A DNA stretch of 32,311 nucleotides from the NCBI GenBank assembly GCA_002315555.1, contig DCHF01000043.1, forward strand, positions 26,408 to 58,718, written 5' to 3'. Both the position numbers and the translations under genes were made by a program. The notes beneath the pieces were generated by a model that made no database searches, was not told the origin of the DNA, and saw nothing but the letters and a program-made list of their open reading frames with translations. This stretch comes from Lachnospiraceae bacterium UBA1759. GTDB taxonomy: Bacteria; Bacillota; Clostridia; Lachnospirales; Lachnospiraceae. Positions 28,633 through 32,311 of this stretch are shown piece after piece (within the stretch, counting starts at the first letter, position 1; each line of letters opens with the position of its first letter).

Positions 28633-30912
28633 ATGCTGACAAGAAAATTTTTAAGAACATTGGGAAAGTATAAAGCGCAATTCATCTCAATGGTCATTAT
28701 GGTTACCTTGGGAATCGGAATGTTTGTCGGCTTCAATATGGAATGGGTCAGTATTGAACATAATATGACATCATTTTTTGAAATAAGCGGATTTGCCGAT
28801 TATCGCCTTGTGGATGAATTCGGATTTTCAGAAGATGTATTGACTGACATAAAGCGCTTGAACGGGATTGAAAATGCGGCACGTGTCATATCTGTCAATA
28901 CTGATGTTTTGGATACAGACGGAGACAGCATAAACTTGAATGTAACGACAGATCCCGACGTTTCCGGTTTTGTTTTGATAAATGGTGAAAAATATGATCC
29001 GTTTGAAAAAAACGGTATATGGTTATCTGATCAGTACGCTGCAAAAAACAATCTCACACTCGGAGACGAAATAACACTTCAATACAAAAATTATCAATTT
29101 ACAGGAAAAATAAAAGGTTTCGTTAAAGCCGCAGAACAACTTATATGCGTTCGGGACGAAACACAATTGATGCCGGATTTTGCAACTCACGGGTTTGCTT
29201 TTATATCACCGACAATGTATGAAGAGGTAATCGGACTCGATTATTACCCGCAAATCAATGTTCTGTCAGATTTGACGAAAGATGATTTTATCGACGCTTG
29301 CAGTAAAACTTTGGGAAAGACGACGGTTATCCTGACAAAGGATGACACCGTCTCGTATTCGGAGGCAGAGGGTGAAGCATCCGAGGGAAAAGCAATGGGC
29401 TCCATTCTCCCGTCATTGTTTCTTTTAATCGGTCTGCTTACTATGGTAACGACAATGCACCGTCTTACCGTCAATGAAAAGATACAAATCGGTACTTTGA
29501 AAGCTCTCGGTTTTAGAGATTCCAAAATCATTCGCCATTATTCTTTTTATGCGTTTGCGGTCGCTCTGCTCGGGTCTGTCCTCGGAATCGGGATGGGTTA
29601 CGGTGTTGCGTGGAGTATTATGAATCCGAACGGAATGATGGGTACGTATCTGGATATGCCTGAGTGGAAACTGGTTTTTCCTTGGTTTTGTTATGTGATT
29701 ATAGGAGCAATCATTGTTTTGCTGACATTCGTTGGATTTACATCCGTGCGAAAAATGCTCGGAGGAAGTGCTGCGGATGCTTTGAGAACGTACACACCTA
29801 AAAAGATTAAGCCGATGTTGATTGAAAAAACTCGGCTATTCCATAAGCTTTCCTTCGGAACACGATGGAATATGCGTGATATGAACCGGCAAAAATCACG
29901 TTCATTGATGAGTCTTGTCGGAATTGTCGGGTGTACGGTTTTGATCCTCGCTTCTTTGGGAATGAGAGATACGATGAATGGTTTTCTATCGATGTATTAT
30001 GATAACGGATTAAACTACGCATCGAGAATTTTTCTCACTGAAGAGTCTTCCGACAAAGAAAAAGCAGATATAATTGAAAAATACAACGGTGATTTCGGGG
30101 CATCGCTCAGTGTGCAGCTTAACGGCAACACCGTTTCTTTGGATATTTATCATATTGAAAATGACAAACTCCGTTTTTCTGATGTTAATGCTGAAAATAT
30201 CAGCCTATCCGATGACGGTGCGTATATCTGTATGAGGCTTGCCGAAAAATTGAACATTGGATCGGGAGATTCTATTAAAATTAGCCCATTTGGTACGGAT
30301 GACTCATATGTATTGAAGGTTGCGGGAGTTTTCAGAAGTGTATCCGAAAACATTGTAATCACAGATAGGTACGCTGAGTCAAAGGGTATTCCGTATAATA
30401 TCGACTCGGTTTATACCGATTTTGAAAAAGCAGGAATCATATACGACGGAACCGTTAAAAGCGTTCAGTCAAAGCAGATGATTATGGATTCTTTTGAAAC
30501 TTTTACCGGCATTATGGATATTATGATCTATCTGCTTGTGGGAGGTGCGCTCCTGCTTGGAGTAATCGTTCTTTATAATCTTGGAATCATGAGCTACACT
30601 GAACGATACCGTGAAATGGCAACGCTGAAGGTTGTCGGATTCAGAAACAGAAAAATAGGACGGTTGCTCGTCGGACAGAATCTGTTTTTATCAGCACTCG
30701 GTGTTATACTCGGTATTCCCTGCGGCGTGTTTGTATTGGACTACCTATTGAAAACTCTTGCCGGAGAATACGAAATGAAGATGATGATAGGCTTGCCTTC
30801 CTATATTGTTACGGTTTTGTTGACAGTCGGTATGTCGATTATAGTTAGTTTGATCGTAGCCGGTAAAAATAAAAAAATCAATATGGTAGAAGCCTTAAAA
30901 GGCGCAGAATAA
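28633..30912 (+). CDS. FtsX-type ABC transporter permease
   Basis: A 759-residue membrane subunit partnering the ATPase upstream. One N-terminal membrane helix (~15-35) is followed by a large extracytoplasmic domain (~40-250), then a first FtsX domain with three helices (~255-370, starting 'LPSLFLLIGLLTMVTTMHRL' and followed by 'GTLKALGFRDSKII'). A further helix lies near 430 ('SLVGIVGCTVLILASLGM'), then a second outer domain, and a second FtsX domain from ~625 ('DIMIYLLVGGALLLGVIVLY', 'EMATLKVVGFRNRKIGRLLV'). This duplicated layout is common in Bacillota. AAGGAG precedes the ATG. Substrate unknown; the HMA protein and regulator suggest a metal- or stress-linked role. A hairpin follows the stop. 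Confidence 0.93.
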   Translation: MLTRKFLRTLGKYKAQFISMVIMVTLGIGMFVGFNMEWVSIEHNMTSFFEISGFADYRLVDEFGFSEDVLTDIKRLNGIENAARVISVNTDVLDTDGDSINLNVTTDPDVSGFVLINGEKYDPFEKNGIWLSDQYAAKNNLTLGDEITLQYKNYQFTGKIKGFVKAAEQLICVRDETQLMPDFATHGFAFISPTMYEEVIGLDYYPQINVLSDLTKDDFIDACSKTLGKTTVILTKDDTVSYSEAEGEASEGKAMGSILPSLFLLIGLLTMVTTMHRLTVNEKIQIGTLKALGFRDSKIIRHYSFYAFAVALLGSVLGIGMGYGVAWSIMNPNGMMGTYLDMPEWKLVFPWFCYVIIGAIIVLLTFVGFTSVRKMLGGSAADALRTYTPKKIKPMLIEKTRLFHKLSFGTRWNMRDMNRQKSRSLMSLVGIVGCTVLILASLGMRDTMNGFLSMYYDNGLNYASRIFLTEESSDKEKADIIEKYNGDFGASLSVQLNGNTVSLDIYHIENDKLRFSDVNAENISLSDDGAYICMRLAEKLNIGSGDSIKISPFGTDDSYVLKVAGVFRSVSENIVITDRYAESKGIPYNIDSVYTDFEKAGIIYDGTVKSVQSKQMIMDSFETFTGIMDIMIYLLVGGALLLGVIVLYNLGIMSYTERYREMATLKVVGFRNRKIGRLLVGQNLFLSALGVILGIPCGVFVLDYLLKTLAGEYEMKMMIGLPSYIVTVLLTVGMSIIVSLIVAGKNKKINMVEALKGAE

Positions 30913-30931
30913 GACTTAAGAATAGAGAAGT

Positions 30932-30964
30932 GCACGGCAAACGGAAGTACATCCGATGCCGTGC
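30932..30964. terminator. Hairpin between convergent permease and tnpV genes
   Basis: GCACGGCA (30932-30939) pairs with TGCCGTGC (30957-30964), and CGGA/TCCG extends the stem inside. T runs are short on both sides, so it is a moderate bidirectional terminator. Confidence 0.65.
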
Positions 30965-30971
30965 GTTTCTA

Positions 30972-31343
30972 TTAATAGATCATCTCGTGATTGACGATTT
31001 CTGTTGCTGCTCCTCGTACGGCGTTCATCCGCTGCACCCAAAGCATCTGGTTTTCGGCTTTTAGCGTTTCCGTAATGCCTTCCTTTTCGGCAAGTTTTTT
31101 TACCAACCGAAAGAACATATTCTCCGCCTGCTCATTGTGATCAGCGAGATAGTCATTCAGTTTTCCGCTTGTCAGCAGCTCGGCGTAAACTGTTCTGCGG
31201 TGTTTTTTCAGATACCGCAAGTGCCGTTGCCCCCATATCCCGATGGGACGTTCTTCCGGCTCGTCATCACCGGCAATGAAATAATAATCTCCGACAAGCT
31301 CGTATTTCAGCCCGGTACGCTCATCTGTTATGTACTTTTCCAT
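30972..31343 (-). CDS. tnpV: Transposon-encoded TnpV-like protein
   Basis: A 123-residue protein recognised by the TnpV family pattern: N-terminal 'EKYITDERTGLKYELVGDYY', then 'RPIGIWGQRHLRYLKKHRRT', and a C-terminal 'RGAATEIVNHEMIY'. It is a small accessory protein in clostridial mobilizable and conjugative elements (Tn4451-like and related); its biochemical role is not established. The ATG overlaps the stop of the small upstream gene as TAATG, so the two form one operon transcribed leftward. It marks this end of the window as mobile-element DNA. Confidence 0.88.
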   Translation of the reverse strand: MEKYITDERTGLKYELVGDYYFIAGDDEPEERPIGIWGQRHLRYLKKHRRTVYAELLTSGKLNDYLADHNEQAENMFFRLVKKLAEKEGITETLKAENQMLWVQRMNAVRGAATEIVNHEMIY

Positions 31344-31528
31344 TATGCGTCCTCCTTTACAATCACACGCAATTTCTTTGTCGGGGCGTCAATGATTTTC
31401 AGTATCAGTTCATTGACGTCCTCAATTGGTTTGTCCTCGTTGTACTCATTCCGTGCCGCCATAAGGCACCCGACTAACAACCTGTGCTCAAAATCGTCCA
31501 AGTAAAAGTATTTCCGTTTAGTTTTCAT
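31343..31528 (-). CDS. Small mobile-element accessory protein
   Basis: A 61-residue basic, mostly helical protein with 'RKYFYLDDFEHRLLVGCLMA' and 'LILKIIDAPTKKLRVI'. I have no functional name for it; similar short ORFs accompany tnpV or mobilization genes in clostridial elements. The ATG at 31528 is preceded on the minus strand by AAGGAGGCGAT. It overlaps tnpV by one base (TAATG), consistent with coupled translation. Confidence 0.75.
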   Translation of the reverse strand: MKTKRKYFYLDDFEHRLLVGCLMAARNEYNEDKPIEDVNELILKIIDAPTKKLRVIVKEDA

Positions 31529-31597
31529 AGCTATCGCCTCCTTGTGCCTTTATTGTAGACGAAAGAGGGCTATAAATCGAATGTGTGGATATAAAAA

Positions 31598-31649
31598 GCA
31601 AAAAGAGATACCGAGAAAAGCATCTCTGCTAATCTCGGTATCTCTTTGC
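31598..31649 (-). terminator. Long hairpin, leftward-oriented terminator
   Basis: AAAGAGATACCGAGA (31602-31616) pairs over 15 bp with TCTCGGTATCTCTTT (31633-31647), with GCAAA/TTTGC extending it beyond a two-base bulge. Read leftward the stem is followed by TTTTTGCTTTTTAT, so it would stop transcripts entering from the right; read rightward there is no T run. It could shield the tnpV pair from the recombinase side. Confidence 0.65.
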
Positions 31650-31817
31650 CTCGCCAATGCCCGTGCTCTTGAACTACTGTCCTTAAGAACACAGCGCATC
31701 TGTTTTCTTTCTTTTTTTTTTGGATTTGAGTATAAAATTCCATTGTTACAGGATTAATATAATAGGATTGATATAATCAGTATTATATTTGTCAAAGCGG
31801 AAAATTTATCTTAACGG

Positions 31818-31850
31818 AAGTCTTCGACGGAGACTTACGGAGACTTACGG
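31818..31850. repeat. 10-bp tandem repeat and inverted arm before the recombinase gene
   Basis: AGACTTACGG occurs twice in tandem (31831-31840, 31841-31850), and AAGTCT (31818-31823) is inverted relative to AGACTT (31831-31836). The position about 30 bases before the recombinase ATG suggests an operator or recombinase arm-type site. Confidence 0.55.
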
Positions 31851-31877
31851 TTGACAGCAGGAAAGGGTGTATGAGCA

Positions 31878-32311
31878 ATGGAAAAAAGAATAATGGATGT
31901 CGGCATGATAGCGGATTTTGAGAAGCATCTTATTAATATGGAAAAGAGCAGGGCAACGGTGGAAAAATATGTGAGAGATGTAACGGTATTCTACAGGTAT
32001 CTCTCAGGAGGCTGCATTTGCCGTAAAAAGGTTCAGTCTGAAATATCATCGGCTGAAGCCTTGGAAGCGGTTTCTGACACGGTATTGGACGCGGTAATGG
32101 GCACAGCCTCGGCAGCTTCAAAGAACCATGGAGCTGAGGAGACGTCCGAGAATTGCGGCACTGAGGAGACGTCTGAGAATTACGGCATTGAGGAGACGTC
32201 TGAGAATTACGGCATTGAGGAGACGTCTAAGAATTACGGTACAGAGGTATCGCCTAATAACTACGGGGCTGAGGGGACGTTTAGGAACTACGGAGCAGAG
32301 GAGACGTCTAA
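31878..32311 (+). CDS. Probable tyrosine recombinase, 5' part, with internal 9-residue repeats
   Basis: An open frame with at least 144 codons and no stop before the window edge. Residues ~10-50 ('MIADFEKHLINMEKSRATVE' then 'KYVRDVTVFYRYLSGG') match the SAM-like core-binding domain of clostridial site-specific recombinases. After a linker ('SEISSAEALEAVSDTVLDAV') come tandem nonapeptides with consensus E-E-T-S-x-N-Y-G-x, at least six recognisable, encoded by a 27-bp tandem DNA repeat from about 32130 to the edge. In ordinary relatives this part of the domain is continuous, so the repeats look like an insertion. The catalytic domain is outside the window, so the gene could also be decayed. The ribosome site GGGTG is weak. 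Confidence 0.7.
   Translation, partial: MEKRIMDVGMIADFEKHLINMEKSRATVEKYVRDVTVFYRYLSGGCICRKKVQSEISSAEALEAVSDTVLDAVMGTASAASKNHGAEETSENCGTEETSENYGIEETSENYGIEETSKNYGTEVSPNNYGAEGTFRNYGAEETS
32130..32311 (+). repeat. 27-bp tandem repeat inside the recombinase gene
   Basis: Successive copies of GAGGAGACGTCTGAGAATTA plus seven more bases begin about every 27 bases (32134, 32161, 32188, 32215 and later diverged copies at 32242 and 32269, with another starting near 32296). Copies two to four are nearly identical while later ones diverge. All keep the reading frame and encode the E-E-T-S-x-N-Y-G-x nonapeptide. Confidence 0.85.

Larger units (their letters stand above)
31529..31877. other. AT-rich regulatory gap inside the mobile element
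   Basis: No gene was seen in this gap between the leftward tnpV pair and the rightward recombinase. It holds a long hairpin (31598-31649), a T-rich tract (31700-31722), AT-rich promoter-like sequence (31741-31800) and a 10-bp direct repeat (31831-31850) just before the recombinase start. Confidence 0.5.

Noticed and set aside
31542..31757. Plus-strand frame of 71 codons
   Set aside because: It reads through the long terminator hairpin at 31598-31649 and a T-rich tract and has no ribosome site.
32130..32311. 27-bp repeats as a CRISPR array
   Set aside because: The copies are adjacent without spacers and keep one reading frame that continues from a recombinase-like N-terminal domain.

Overview
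The window looks like chromosomal DNA from a low-to-mid GC Bacillota, most likely a gut Lachnospiraceae relative. Supporting signs are strong AGGAGG-type ribosome binding sites, sigma-A promoters with 17-bp spacers, a clostridial feoA-feoA-feoB locus with a small Cys-rich FeoB-associated protein, a DUF1836 protein, and TnpV. No rRNA, tRNA, CRISPR array or prophage was seen. This placement comes from gene content and not from a database search.

Left part (1-5.0 kb): the first codons of a minus-strand gene leave the window at position 1. A minus-strand AraC-type regulator follows, divergent from gmd, fcl and a manC-type guanylyltransferase. Those three make GDP-mannose and then GDP-L-fucose de novo. 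Between fcl and manC lies an array of 52-bp tandem repeats built around small hairpins.

Middle-left (5.0-10.3 kb): a DUF1836 regulator-like protein and a hemolysin III/PAQR membrane protein are divergent, with well-formed back-to-back promoters and paired palindromes. Then come a gene remnant, a lipoprotein, and an MBOAT O-acyltransferase with an AlgJ/DHHW-like partner, probably for O-acetylation of a surface glycan.

Centre (10.3-24.3 kb): a GntR/UTRA regulator precedes a tightly spaced operon: MDR dehydrogenase, SMP-30-like lactonase, FGGY kinase, GH88/GH105-like hydrolase and DeoC-type aldolase. The substrate of this set cannot be assigned and it is the best candidate for an undescribed pathway. 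It is followed by a fucose salvage operon: bifunctional fucokinase/fucose-1-phosphate guanylyltransferase, FucU mutarotase and a NUDIX hydrolase. A Gfo/Idh/MocA oxidoreductase and a GH36 alpha-galactosidase follow, each separated by terminators. The window therefore encodes both the de novo and salvage routes to GDP-L-fucose, but no fucose isomerase, fuculose aldolase, fucosyltransferase or sugar transporter.

Right part (24.3-32.3 kb): feoA-feoA-feoB and a FeoB-associated protein sit behind a consensus promoter decorated with three related palindromes. From about 27.3 kb the DNA is visibly more AT-rich and carries an HMA metal-binding protein, a DtxR/MntR-fold regulator that seems to lack the usual metal ligands, and an ABC ATPase with an FtsX-type permease. 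The right edge carries mobile-element genes: tnpV, a small partner ORF, and the 5' part of a probable tyrosine recombinase whose N-terminal domain runs into at least six tandem 9-residue repeats.
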